A DNA stretch of 64,000 bases. Source: Siphonodentalium dalli (taxonomy: Eukaryota; Mollusca; Scaphopoda; Gadilida; Siphonodentaliidae). Under the pieces are notes generated by a model, which worked only from the letters and a program-made list of their open reading frames with translations, did no database searches and had not been told where the DNA came from. The stretch spans positions 4,450,976 to 4,514,975 of the forward strand of contig CP136069.1 in the NCBI GenBank assembly GCA_032622095.1, read 5' to 3'. Every line of letters begins with the position of its first letter. Positions within the stretch are counted from its first letter, which is position 1. Of this stretch, positions 15,101 through 30,100 are shown one piece after another. The translations under genes and the position numbers were made by a program.

Positions 15101-18100
15101 ATAAGAATGTAATTCACCTTACTAACTGAGTCATCGGGGTCCCCTGCATAAGAATGTAATGCGCCTTACTAACTGAGTCATCGGGGTCCCCTCCATAAGA
15201 ATGTAATTCACCTTACTAACTGAGCCATCTGGGTCCCCTCCATAAGAATGTCATGCTCCTTACTAACTGAGCCATCTGGGTCCCCTCCATAAGAATGTCA
15301 TGCTCCTTACTAACTGAGCCATCGGGGCCCCTTCCATAAGAATGTAATTCACCTTACTAACTGAGTCATCGGGGTCCCCTCCATAAGAATGTAATTCACC
15401 TTACTAACTGAGCCATCGGGGTCCCCTCCATAAGAATGTCATGCTCCTTACTAACTGAGCCATCGGGGTCCCCTCCATAAGAATGTAATTCACCTTACTA
15501 ACTGAGCCATCGGGGTCCCCTCCATAAGAATGTCATGCTCCTTACTAACTGAGCCATCGGGGCCCTTTCCATAAGAATGTAAATTCACCTTACTAACTGA
15601 GTCATCGGGGTCCCCTCCATAAGAATGTAATGCGCCTTACTAACTGAGTCATCGGGGTCCCCTCCATAAGAATGTAATGCGCCTTACTAACTGAGCCATC
15701 GGGGTCCCCTCCATAAGAATGTAATTCACCTTACTAACTGAGCCATCTGGGTCCCCTCCATAAGAATGTCATGCTCCTTACTAACAGCCATCGGGGTCCC
15801 CTCCATAAGAATGTAATTCACCTTACTAACTGAGCCATCGGGGTCCCCTCCATAAGAATGTAATTCACCTTACTAACTGAGCCATCGGGGTCCCCTCCAT
15901 AAGAATGTCATGCTCCTTACTAACTGAGCCATCGGGGTCCCCTCCATAAGAATGTCATGCTCCTTACTAACTGAGCCATCGGGGCCCTTTCCATAAGAAT
16001 GTAAATTCACCTTACTAACTGAGTCATCGGGGTCCCCTCCATAAGAATGTAATGCGCCTTACTAACTGAGTCATCGGGGTCCCCTCCATAAGAATGTAAT
16101 GCGCCTTACTAACTGAGCCATCGGGGTCCCCTCCATAAGAATGTAATTCACCTTACTAACTGAGCCATCTGGGTCCCCTCCATAAGAATGTCATGCTCCT
16201 TACTAACTGAGCCATCGGGGTCCCCTCCATAAGAATGTAATTCACCTTACTAACTGAGCCACCGGGGTCCCCTCCATAAGAATGTAATTCACCTTACTAA
16301 CTGAGCCATTGGGGTCCCCTCCATAAGAATGTCATGCTCCTTACTAACTGAGCCATCGGGGTCCCCTCCATAAGAATGTAATGCGCCTTACTAACTGAGT
16401 CATCGGGGTCCCCTCCATAAGAATGTAATGCGCCTTACTAACTGAGCCATCGGGGTCCCCTCCATAAGAATGTAATTCACCTTACTGAGTCATCGGGGTC
16501 CCCTCCATAAGAATGTAATGCTCCTTACTAACTGAGTCATCGGGGTCCCCTCCATAAGAATGTAATGCGCCTTACTAACTGAGCCATCGGGGTCCCCTCC
16601 ATAAGAATGTAATTCACCTTACTGAGTCATCGGGGTCCCCTCCATAAGAATGTAATGCGCCTTACTAACTGAGTCATCTGGGACCCCTCCATAAGAATAG
16701 CATGCGCCTTACTAACTGAGCCATCGGGGTCCCCTCCTTAAGAATGTCATGTGCCTTATTAACTGAGTCATCAGGGTCCCCTCCACAAGAATGTCATGCA
16801 CCTTACTAACTGAGCCATCGGGGTCCCCTCCATAAGAATGTCATGCGTCTTACTAACTGAGCCACCTCCAAAAGAATGTTGAAGAATGAAGACGAGATAT
16901 TACTAATTGGCCTCACAATATGGTACTGGTCATGTGCAGAATGAGGTCACCAGTGGGCTAACATCACCAAATTCACCCCCTGGAGACCTCATTCTGCTTA
17001 GGCCTTATCTTCTCTGAAAAGTATTTTATTATCAAATTAACAAGTTTTTAAATTTCTTTAGAAATTTTCGTTTTCTTTTAAGTTTAGTTTCTCAGTATAT
17101 CCCCAAATTGGCAGACGAAACAATGTATAATCGAGGCGCCCAATGGGTGCACATCACCATGTTCATCATTTGGGAACTTAAATCTGTGTCTAGGTCTCCC
17201 ATAGCAGATGAGGCCATGCAGAATTAGGTCCCCAGAGGGTGAATTTGGTGACACTAGTCCACTGTGCAGAGTAGCATAATTAAATTCACCTTCTGGGAAC
17301 CTCATTTTGCAAATGACCAGCAAAATATTTTTAGGCCTGCTTACCAAGGTATTTAAGATTGAGAACTTTAGCGTCCTCTCCTGCTAAAGGCCGAAAAGTT
17401 TGTGTTCATATGCTTAATATGGCACAGGTTAGGGACTTGCAACTGAGGAAGATCCTATTGGTTGTATCTTTCTTTTGACTTTTCAAAACTTTACCTCTTT
17501 GGTCTTCTATAATTTTAAAGTTTTACCTTTTTCCTTAAATTACAAATTCTTAGGTATCTTTGATTTTAATTACCCTCTTTCGATCTGTACGTTCTTAATT
17601 ACTTTTCAAAATATTTCCAGCCCCTCCGTGACTTTGCTCTACGACTCAAAATTTTATGCCAAGAACACGAGGAACACAGTATCTGCATGTGATTGGGACC
17701 CTGACCCTAATATATCCCCATTCTTTCATATACTTTGCAGACACTCTCCTCTTGTTCTTGACATCCATTACATTTTTGCTCCGCCAATATTATGTGGGTA
17801 AAATGATGAATATGTTTGAGGCGTTTTTCTTTCTTACTAAAACCTATGTTGACTAACAAATAGGCCATTTATGGTCTACCTGCCAGTGCTTCACTTTGAC
17901 TTGTTTTCTGTCATTCTGGTGTGCTAGGTTTGGTGTTGCTTACCCTGGAACTCGTGTTACCTGGTCTGACACCCACTTACCTGATTGGTTACACATAAAC
18001 AAAAAAATAAAAAATATTTTTAGGCCTGCTTACCAAGGTATTTAAGATTGAGAATTAGGTCCCCAGAGGGTGAATTTGGTGACACTAGTCCACTGTGCAG

Positions 18101-21100
18101 AGTAGCATAATTAAATTCACCTTCTGGGAACCTCATTTTGCAAATGACCAGCAAAATATTTTTAGGCTTACCAAGGTATTTAAGATTGAGAACTTTAGCG
18201 TCCTCTCCTGCTTCGTTGAGAGCGACACACTCGTATCGTCCAGCATCCCCTTGTCGAGCATCTGGGATGGTGAGGTACGGCTCGGTCGATAGAATCTTAC
18301 TGTTGTGTAACCAAAGGTATTCAGGATCTGGGAATCCTTGAGCCTCACATTCAATCTCCAGCGTCTCACCGGCAACGAAACTGATGTCCTCAAATGGGAG
18401 AACCAGCGGTCGTTCTGTGAATAAATAATTTTTTTATTCATTAACCCTTTGAGTGCCAGGTCGATTTTTGTAACAACCCATATACCCTGTGCCAATGCAT
18501 TCTCTTATATATGCGAGTCGACCATAGGTCGCCTCGCATATATAAGAGAATGCATTGGCCTAACATTTTTTTTTTTTTTTAATTTTTTACAATTTTAATA
18601 ATTTATTCTTATATTCGTTTACAGACTTATTTTGTAGGTTTAGGGCCGATGAGATCGGCCCCTGGCACTCAAAGGGTTAATGCAGAACTAACATCATGAT
18701 TCGTCAATCTGAAGGCAATTAGAGCTTACTCATCAGGGCTGCAACGATTCACCGATGTTTATCGGCGATATATGATATGCGGTTCGTTCCGTAATTATTT
18801 TGGTATGTTTTCTATCCACATTTTTATAGTCCAACGCATGCCCAAGCACTCTGAGAGGATACTGTTCATCGGCTGTAATCACAATAATTCCATAGTTTCA
18901 TGTTCTGTTAAAATGTTTTAATCAATTTCATGTTGGAACTATCAGACCATGATAAAATTGCAAGTTGTCAGGCGGTCGGAGGTTGGGCAACTAAAAAAAA
19001 ATTGTCATGCGGCCGGCGAAATGTAAATTGCATGTATGGAAACATATCGGTTTTCGTGCCTTTGAGAACGACGGTGTGTGGAATACTGACAATAGAAACA
19101 ATATGCTAAGTAGGCAAAAGTTTTAATCCGGTCAAATTTTCAGTCTGGAATGTATCGTGATACGTATCATATTGTTGCAAAAAATTGTGATACGTATCAA
19201 ATCGTGAGGTGGGTGTATTGTTGCAACCCTATTACTCATAAGATGACACTTGGCAGACAAACAAAAATGATGCACTAGTGAACTGCGGGTCGTTCTATTG
19301 ATGAAACATGATTTTTTTTTTAATTACATGTATGTTAGTTGAAACATGATTCATCAAACGTATGTAGAGGTTACTCAAGTGATAAATAAATAACACTGTT
19401 ATTGCTTTAGCAGCTAAATATTTTTGAATAAGTAATTTGAAATATAACGGCCATGATAACCTCATGATTTGTTAAATTGAAGCAATGTAGATTATAAAGT
19501 TGCTTATATATAAAGGTGAAACATATGCATATTGCATTTACTTTTGGCTGGAAAAATTAACCCTTTCATGACTGGAGCTCCATTTTTTTTGGAGAAAACC
19601 CTGTGCCAATGCATTCTCTAATATATGCGAGTCGACCAAAAATTTATAAAGAATGTAAGAAAAAATGAAAAAAAATGAAAAATTGTTAAAGAATGTAAGA
19701 AAAAATGATAAAATTGTTAAAGAATATAAGAAAAAATGTTAAAAATGTAAGAGAAAATGTAAGGTAAATATTCCAACAAATTTCTAGAATCTTAAAATTG
19801 GAGCTTGAAATTTCCAATTTTTGTGATTTATACCATCAAATTGCCCAGTTACTTTCTATGCTTTAAAGATGCGGGCGGTCTTCACGGTATTGCTGTTAAA
19901 ATAGTCACTGCCATAAACAGGAAGAATATTATATAACAGACAGATTTTAATCTTAAACCAATTATAAATATTGCGTACATTGCATGCTATTATCATGTTT
20001 GAATGCCTTGTTATGTAAACAAACATCAAAAATGTTACAGAACGATTTGTTTATAGACAAACACTTGGAACTACTGGATCGTCCACTGAAAATGTTCTGT
20101 TGTGCTGTTGAAGTCGAAGATCAAATTATTGTTGCTATCAATAATCACATTCAAATCATACCAAATTTTATTTTAATTGACCCATTCTACCCACTGTCAG
20201 TTCAAAAATCCAGCTAATCCACGTTAACCCTTTACCCAACAAACCGGCCAAAACCGGCCAAATAAAGCTTCAACAGCCTAAAATATCTTCGGTCTGTCTC
20301 AATAGAACCATACAAATATGGATATCATTGGAACCGGCTCCTTGACCACATTGTGATAGTTACAGTTAGCCCTGTGCCAATGCATTCTCTTATATATGCG
20401 AGTCGACCATAGGTCGCCTCGCATATATAAGAGAATGCATTGGCCTAAAAAAAATCTTTTTTTAACACTTTTTACCATTTTTTCTTACATTCTTTAACAA
20501 TTTTATAATTTTTAATGTGTTAAGCCAATGCATTCTCTTATATATGCGAGGCGACCTATGGTCGACTCGCATATATAAGAGAATGCATTGGCACAGGGCC
20601 GTTCTGTTGGATAAAGGGTTAATTCATGATTGCGAAATGATCAGACAGAAAACATGTACATGTACATAATATAATTGTTCTTGCAAAGAGATGAACATTT
20701 TCAATCCAATTAGTATTTTCTCCTAACCTATGGTAACTATGGTAATAACGTCACACACCAAATAAGGAATTTACAACATACATGTATGATAGTATTGTGA
20801 GTTGTAAGTTGTAGATGCACCAAATTAGGGGTTTTACAACCGACATAGAAAGCGCGCGATTCCAAATAAGGAAATGGTGCAAAATCATGACTCGGCTTAT
20901 AAACAATTCATTGTGCTTTTTTCGAGAAACTATACAACACTCGATCTGCATTTTCTCCAACACAAAGCACATGTATTGTGAATAATATCGATATCATTAT
21001 TATGCTATTACAATTAGTATAGTTTTGAGGAAATTATTATAAATTGATAAATGTTATTTTTAAGTTATAACCTACAACGAAAGCTACCTGTCCCTTTAAT

Positions 21101-24100
21101 TTCACATCATATAGAGTATTTATTCCACTAACCATGGACTATAATTTCCCATCATATAGAGTATTTATTCCACTAACCATGGACTTTAATTTCACATCAT
21201 ATAGAGTATTTATTCCACTAACCATGGACTTTAATTTCACATCATATAGAGTATTTATTCCACTAACCATGGACTTTAATTTCCCATCATATAGAGTATT
21301 TATTCCACTAACCATGGACTTTAATTTCACATCATATAGAGTATTTATTCCACTAACCATGGACTTTAATTTCACATCATATAGAGTATTTATTCCACTA
21401 ACCATGGACTTTAATTTCACATCATATAGAGTATTTATTCCCTGGACCTTTAATTTCACATCATATAGAGTATTTATTCCCTGGACCTTTAATTTCACAT
21501 CATATAGAGTATTTATTCCACTAACCATGAACTTTAATTTCCCATCATATAGAGTATTTATTCCACTAACCATGGACTTTAATTTCACATCATATAGAGT
21601 ATTTATTCCACTAACCATGGACTTTAATTTCCCATCATATAGAGTATTTATTCCACTAACCATGGACTTTAATTTCACATCATATAGAGTATTTATTCCA
21701 CTAACCATGGACTTTAATTTCACATCATATAGAGTATTTATTCCCTGGACCTTTAATTTCACATCATATAGAGTATTTATTCCCTGGACCTTTAATTTCA
21801 CATCATATAGAGTATTTATTCCACTAACCATGAACTTTAATTTCCCATCATATAGAGTATTTATTCCACTAACCATGGACTTTAATTTCACATCATATAG
21901 AGTATTTATTCCACTAACCATGGACTTTAATTTCCCATCATATAGAGTATTTATTCCACTAACCATGGACTTTAATTTCACATCATATAGAGTATTTATT
22001 CCACTAACCATGGACTTTAATTTCACATCATATAGAGTATTTATTCCACTAACCATGGACTTTAATTTCACATCATATAGAGTATTTATTCCACTAACCA
22101 TGGACTTTAATTTCCCATCATATAGAGTATTTATTCCACTAACCAAGGACTTTAATTTCCCATCATATAGAGTATTTATTCCACTAACCATGGACTTTAA
22201 TTTCACATCATATAGAGTATTTATTCCCTGGACCTTTAATTTCCCATCATATAGAGTATTTATTCCACTAACCATGGACTTTAATTTCACATCATATAGA
22301 GTATTTATTCCACTAACCATGGACTTTAATTTCACATCATATAGAGTATTTATTCCACTAACCATGGACTTTAATTTCCCATCATATAGAGTATTTATTC
22401 CACTAACCATGGACTTTAATTTCACATCATATAGAGTATTTATTCCCTGGACCTTTAATTTCACATCATATAGAGTATTTATTCCACTAACCATGAACTT
22501 TAATTTCCCATAATATAGAATATTTATTCCACTAACCATGGACTTTAATTTCACATCATATAGAGTATTTATTCCACTAACCATGGACTTTAATTTCCCA
22601 TCATATAGAGTATTTATTCCACTAACCATGGACTTTAATTTCACATCATATAGAGTATTTATTCCACTAACCATGGACTTTAATTTCACATCATATAGAG
22701 TATTTATTCCCTGGACCTTTAATTTCACATCATATAGAGTATTTATTCCACTAACCATGGACTTTAATTTCCCATCATATAGAGTATTTATTCCACTAAC
22801 CAAGGACTTTAATTTCCCATCATATAGAGTATTTATTCCACTAACCATGGACTTTAATTTCACATCATATAGAGTATTTATTCCCTGGACCTTTAATTTC
22901 ACATCATATAGAGTATTTATTCCACTAACCATGGACTTTAATTTCACATCATATAGAGTATTTATTCCACTAACCATGGACTTTAATTTCCCATCATATA
23001 GAGTATTTATTCCACTAACCATGGACTTTAATTTCACATCATATAGAGTATTTATTCCACTAACCATGGACTTTAATTTCACATCATATAGAGTATTTAT
23101 TCCACTAACCATGGACTTTAATTTCACATCATATAGAGTATTTATTCCACTAACCATGGACTTTAATTTCACATCATATAGAGTATTTATTCCACTAACC
23201 ATGGACCTTTAATTTCACATCATATAGAGTATTTATTCCACTAACCATGGACCTTTAATTTCACATCATATAGAGTATTTATTCCACTAACCATGGACTT
23301 TTAACTTCACATCATATAGAGTATTTATTCCACTAACCATGGACTTTAATTTCACATCATATAGAGTATTTATTCCACTAACCATGGACTTTAATTTCAC
23401 AACCTTTAATTTCACATCATATAGAGTATTTATTCCACTAACCATGGACCTTTAATTTCACATCATATAGAGTATTTATTCCACTAACCATGGACTTTAA
23501 TTTCACATCATATAGAGTATTTATTCCACTAACCATGGACTTTAATTTCACATCATATAGAGTATTTATTCCACTAACCATGGACCTTTAATTTCACATC
23601 ATATAGAGTATTTATTCCACTAACCATGGACTTTTAACTTCACATCATATAGAGTATTTATTCCACTAACCATGGACCTTTAATTTCACATCATATAGAG
23701 TATTTATTCCACTAACCATGGACTTTAATTTCACATCATATAGAGTATTTATTCCACTAACCATGGACTTTTAGGAAGGCTCTTTAATTTCACATCATAT
23801 AGAGTATTTATTCCACTAACCATGGACTTTAATTTCACATCATATAGAGTATTTATTCCATTAACCATGGACTTTTAGGAAGGCTCTTTAATTTCACATC
23901 ATATAGAGTATTTATTCCACTAACCATGGACTTTAATTTCACATCATATAGAGTATTTATTCCACTAACCATGGACTTTTAGGAAGGCTCTTTAATTTCA
24001 CATCATATAGAGTATTTATTCCATTAACCATGGACTTTACTTTTACATCATATAGAGTATTTATTCCACTAACCATGGACTTTTAGGAAGGCTCTTTAAT

Positions 24101-27100
24101 TTCACATCATATAGAGTATTTATTCCACTAACCATGGACTTTAATTTTACATCATATAGAGTATTTATTCCACTAACCATGGACTTTTAGGAAGGCTCTT
24201 TAATTTCACATCATATAGAGTATTTATTCCACTAACCATGGACTTTAATTTCACATCATATAGAGTATTTATTCCATTAACCATGGACTTTTAGGAAGGC
24301 TCTTTAATTTCACATCATATAGAGTATTTATTCCACTAACCATGGACCTTTAATTTCACATCATATAGAGTATTTATTCCACTAACCATGGACTTTTAGG
24401 AAGGCTCTTTAATTTCACATCATATAGAGTATTTATTCCACTAACCATGGACTTTAATTTCACATCATATAGAGTATTTATTCCATTAACCATGGACTTT
24501 TAGGAAGGCTCTTTAATTTCACATCATATAGAGTATTTATTCCACTAACCATGGACTTTTAGGAAGGCTCTTTAATTTCACATCATATAGAGTATTTATT
24601 CCACTAACCATGGACCTTTAATTTCACATCATATAGAGTATTTATTCCATTAACCATGGACTTTTAGGAAGGCTCTTTAATTTCACATCATATAGAGTAT
24701 TTATTCCATTAACCATGGACTTTAATTTCTCATCATATAGAGTATTTATTCCACTAACCATGGACTTTTAGGAAGGCTCTTTAATTTCACATCATATAGA
24801 GTATTTATTCCACTAACCATGGACTTTAATTTCACATCATATAGAGTATTTATTCCATTAACCATGGACTTTTAGGAAGGCTCTTTAATTTCACATCATA
24901 TAGAGTATTTATTCCACTAACCATGGACTTTTAGGAAGGCTCTTTAATTTCACATCATATAGAGTATTTATTCCACTAACCATGGACTTTTCGGAAGGCT
25001 CTTTAATTTCACATCATATAGAGTATTTATTCCACTAACCATGGACTTTAATTTCACATCATATAGAGTATTTATTCCACTAACCATGGACTTTTAGGAA
25101 GGCTCTTTAATTTCACATCATATAGAGTATTTATTCCACTAACCATGGACTTTAATTTCACATCATATAGAGTATTTATTCCACTAACCATGGACTTTTA
25201 GGAAGGCTCTTTAATTTCACATCATATAGAGTATTTATTCCACTAACCATGGACTTTTAGGTAGGCTCTTTAATTTCACATCATATAGAGTATTTATTCC
25301 ATTAACCATGGACTTTAATTTCACATCATATAGAGTATTTATTCCACTAACCATGGACTTTTAGGAAGGCTCTTTAATTTCACATCATATAGAGTATTTA
25401 TTCCACTAACCATGGACCTTTAATTTCACATCATATAGAGTATTTATTCCATTAACCATGGACTTTAATTTCACATCATATAGAGTATTTATTCCACTAA
25501 CCATGGACTTTTAGGAAGGCTCTTTAATTTCACATCATATAGAGTATTTATTCCATTAACCATGGACTTTTAGGAAGGCTCTTTAATTTCACATCATATA
25601 GAGTATTTATTCCACTAACCATGGACTTTAATTTCACATCATATAGAGTATTTATTCCACTAACCATGGACTTTAATTTCACATCATATAGAGTATTTAT
25701 TCCACTAACCATGGACTTTAATTTCACATCATATAGAGTATTTATTCCACTAACCATGGACTTTAATTTCACATCATATAGAGTATTTATTCCATTAACC
25801 ATGGACTTCTAGGAAGGCTCTTTAATTTCACATCATATAGAGTATTTATTCCACTAACCATGGACTTTTAGGAAGGCTCTTTAATTTCACATCATATAGA
25901 GTATTTATTCCATTAACCATGGACTTTAATTTCACATCATATAGAGTATTTATTCCACTAACCATGGACTTTTAGGAAGGCTCTTTAATTTCACATCATA
26001 TAGAGTATTTATTCCACTAACCATGGCTCTTTAATTTCACATCATATAGAGTATTTATTCCACTAACCATGGACTTTTAGGAAGGCTCTTTAATTTCACA
26101 TCATATAGAGTATTTATTCCATTAACCATGGACTTTTAGGAAGGCTCTTTAATTTCACATCATATAGAGTATTTATTCCACTAACCATGGACTTTAATTT
26201 CACATCATATAGAGTATTTATTCCACTAACCATGGACTTTTAGGAAGGCTCTTTAATTTCACATCATATAGAGTATTTATTCCATTAACCATGGACTTTT
26301 AGGAAGGCTCTTTAATTTCACATCATATAGAGTATTTATTCCACTAACCATGGACTTTAATTTCACATCATATAGAGTATTTATTCCACTAACCATGGAC
26401 TTTTAGGAAGGCTCTTTAATTTCACATCATATAGAGTATTTATTCCACTAACCATGGACTTTAATTTCACATCATATAGAGTATTTATTCCATTAACCAT
26501 GGACTTTTAGGAAGGCTCTTTAATTTCACATCATATAGAGTATTTATTCCACTAACCATGGCTCTTTAATTTCACATCATATAGAGTATTTATTCCACTA
26601 ACCATGGACTTTTAGGAAGGCTCTTTAATTTCACATCATATAGAGTATTTATTCCACTAACCATGGACTTTAATTTCACATCATATAGAGTATTTATTCC
26701 ATTAACCATGGACTTTTAGGAAGGCTCTTTAATTTCACATCATATAGAGTATTTATTCCACTAACTATGGACTTTTAGGAAGGCTCTTTAATTTCACATC
26801 ATATAGAGTATTTATTCCACTAACCATGGACTTTAATTTCACATCATATAGAGTATTTATTCCACTAACCATGGACCTTTAATTTCACATCATATAGAGT
26901 ATTTATTCCACTAACCATGGACCTTTAATTTCACATCATATAGAGTATTTATTCCATTAACCATGGACTTTTAGGAAGGCTCTTTAATTTCACATCATAT
27001 AGAGTATTTATTCCACTAACCATGGACCTTTAATTTCACATCATATAGAGTATTTATTCCACTAACCATGGACTTTTAGGAAGGCTCTTTAATTTCACAT

Positions 27101-30100
27101 CATATAGAGTATTTATTCCACTAACCATGGACCTTTAATTTCACATCATATAGAGTATTTATTCCACTAACCATGGACCTTTAATTTCACATCATATAGA
27201 GTATTTATTCCACTAACCATGGACCTTTAATTTCACATCATATAGAGTATTTATTCCATTAACCATGGACTTTAATTTCACATCATATCGAGTATTTATT
27301 CCACTAACCATGGACTTTTAGGAAGGCTCTTTAATTTCACATCATATAGAGTATTTATTCCACTAACCATGGCTCTTTAATTTCACATCATATAGAGTAT
27401 TTATTCCACTAACCATGGACTTTAATTTCACATCATATAGAGTATTTATTCCACTAACCATGGACTTTTAGGAAGGCTCTTTAATTTCACATCATATAGA
27501 GTATTTATTCCACTAACCATGGACTTTAATTTCACATCATATAGAGTATTTATTCCATTAACCATGGACTTTTAGGAAGGCTCTTTAATTTCACATCATA
27601 TAGAGTATTTATTCCACTAACCATGGCTCTTTAATTTCACATCATATAGAGTATTTATTCCACTAACCATGGACTTTTAGGAAGGCTCTTTAATTTCACA
27701 TCATATAGAGTATTTATTCCACTAACCATGGACTTTAATTTCACATCATATAGAGTATTTATTCCATTAACCATGGACTTTTAGGAAGGCTCTTTAATTT
27801 CACATCATATAGAGTATTTATTCCACTAACCATGGACTTTTAGGAAGGCTCTTTAATTTCACATCATATAGAGTATTTATTCCACTAACCATGGACTTTT
27901 AGGAAGGCTCTTTAATTTCACATCATATAGAGTATTTATTCCACTAACCATGGACTTTAATTTCACATCATATAGAGTATTTATTCCACTAACCATGGAC
28001 CTTTAATTTCACATCATATAGAGTATTTATTCCACTAACCATGGACCTTTAATTTCACATCATATAGAGTATTTATTCCACTAACCATGGACTTTTCGGA
28101 AGGCTCTTTAATTTCACATCATATAGAGTATTTATTCCACTAACCATGGACTTTAATTTCACATCATATAGAGTATTTATTCCATTAACCATGGACTTTT
28201 AGGAAGGCTCTTTAATTTCACATCATATAGAGTATTTATTCCACTAACCATGGACTTTAATTTCACATCATATAGAGTATTTATTCCACTAACCATGGAC
28301 CTTTAATTTCACATCATATAGAGTATTTATTCCACTAACCATGGACCTTTAATTTCACATCATATAGAGTATTTATTCCATTAACCATGGACTTTTAGGA
28401 AGGCTCTTTAATTTCACATCATATAGAGTATTTATTCCACTAACCATGGACTTTTAGGAAGGCTCTTTAATTTCACATCATATAGAGTATTTATTCCACT
28501 AACCATGGACTTTAATTTCACATCATATAGAGTATTTATTCCACTAACCATGGACTTTTAGGAAGGCTCTTTAATTTCACATCATATAGAGTATTTATTC
28601 CACTAACCATGGACTTTTAGGAAGGCTCTTTAATTTCACATCATATAGAGTATTTATTCCACTAACCATGGCTCTTTAATTTCACATCATATAGAGTATT
28701 TATTCCACTAACCATGGACTTTTAGGAAGGCTCTTTAATTTCACATCATATAGAGTATTTATTCCACTAACCATGGACTTTAATTTCACATCATATAGAG
28801 TATTTATTCCATTAACCATGGACTTTTAGGAAGGCTCTTTAATTTCACATCATATAGAGTATTTATTCCACTAACCATGGACTTTTAGGAAGGCTCTTTA
28901 ATTTCACATCATATAGAGTATTTATTCCACTAACCATGGCTCTTTAATTTTACATCATATAGAGTATTTATTCCACTAACCATGGACTTTTAGGAAGGCT
29001 CTTTAATTTCACATCATATAGAGTATTTATTCCATTAACCATGGACTTTTAGGAAGGCTCTTTAATTTCACATCATATAGAGTATTTATTCCACTAACCA
29101 TGGACTTTAATTTCACATCATATAGAGTATTTATTCCATTAACCATGGACTTTAATTTCACATCATATCGAGTATTTATTCCACTAACCATGGACTTTTA
29201 GGAAGGCTCTTTAATTTCACATCATATAGAGTATTTATTCCACTAACCATGGCTCTTTAATTTCACATCATATAGAGTATTTATTCCACTAACCATGGAC
29301 TTTAATTTCACATCATATAGAGTATTTATTCCACTAACCATGGACTTTTAGGAAGGCTCTTTAATTTCACATCATATAGAGTATTTATTCCACTAACCAT
29401 GGACTTTAATTTCACATCATATAGAGTATTTATTCCATTAACCATGGACTTTTAGGAAGGCTCTTTAATTTCACATCATATAGAGTATTTATTCCACTAA
29501 CCATGGCTCTTTAATTTCACATCATATAGAGTATTTATTCCACTAACCATGGACTTTTAGGAAGGCTCTTTAATTTCACATCATATAGAGTATTTATTCC
29601 ACTAACCATGGACTTTAATTTCACATCATATAGAGTATTTATTCCATTAACCATGGACTTTTAGGAAGGCTCTTTAATTTCACATCATATAGAGTATTTA
29701 TTCCATTAACCATGGACTTTTAGGAAGGCTCTTTAATTTCACATCATATAGAGTATTTATTCCACTAACCATGGACTTTTAGGAAGGCTCTTTAATTTCA
29801 CATCATATAGAGTATTTATTCCACTAACCATGGCTCTTTAATTTTACATCATATAGAGTATTTATTCCACTAACCATGGACTTTTAGGAAGGCTCTTTAA
29901 TTTAACATCATATACAGTATTTATTCCACTAACCATGGACTTTAATTTCACATCATATAGAGTATTTATTCCACTAACCACGGACTTTTAGGAAGGCTCT
30001 TTAATTTCACATCATATAGAGTATTTATTCCACTAACCATGGACTTTAATTTCACATCATATAGAGTATTTATTCCATTAACCATGGACCTTTAATTTCA

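Noticed and set aside
14850-16870. CRISPR-like array
   Set aside because: The units are head-to-tail with no unique spacers, and the DNA is from an animal nucleus. It is a minisatellite.
14850-16870. Cluster of tRNA genes
   Set aside because: Units are 47 bp, lack box B, anticodon and acceptor stems, and cannot form a cloverleaf.
19984-20217. 77-codon frame
   Set aside because: No recognisable domain or gene context. It could be a small gene but nothing in the sequence supports that.
21134-23212. Open frames of 459 and 687 codons on opposite strands, with [15 protein letters not shown] repeats
   Set aside because: Both strands are open because the tandem unit is 45 bp. The sequence is intronic satellite derived from a splice site and has no independent gene signals.
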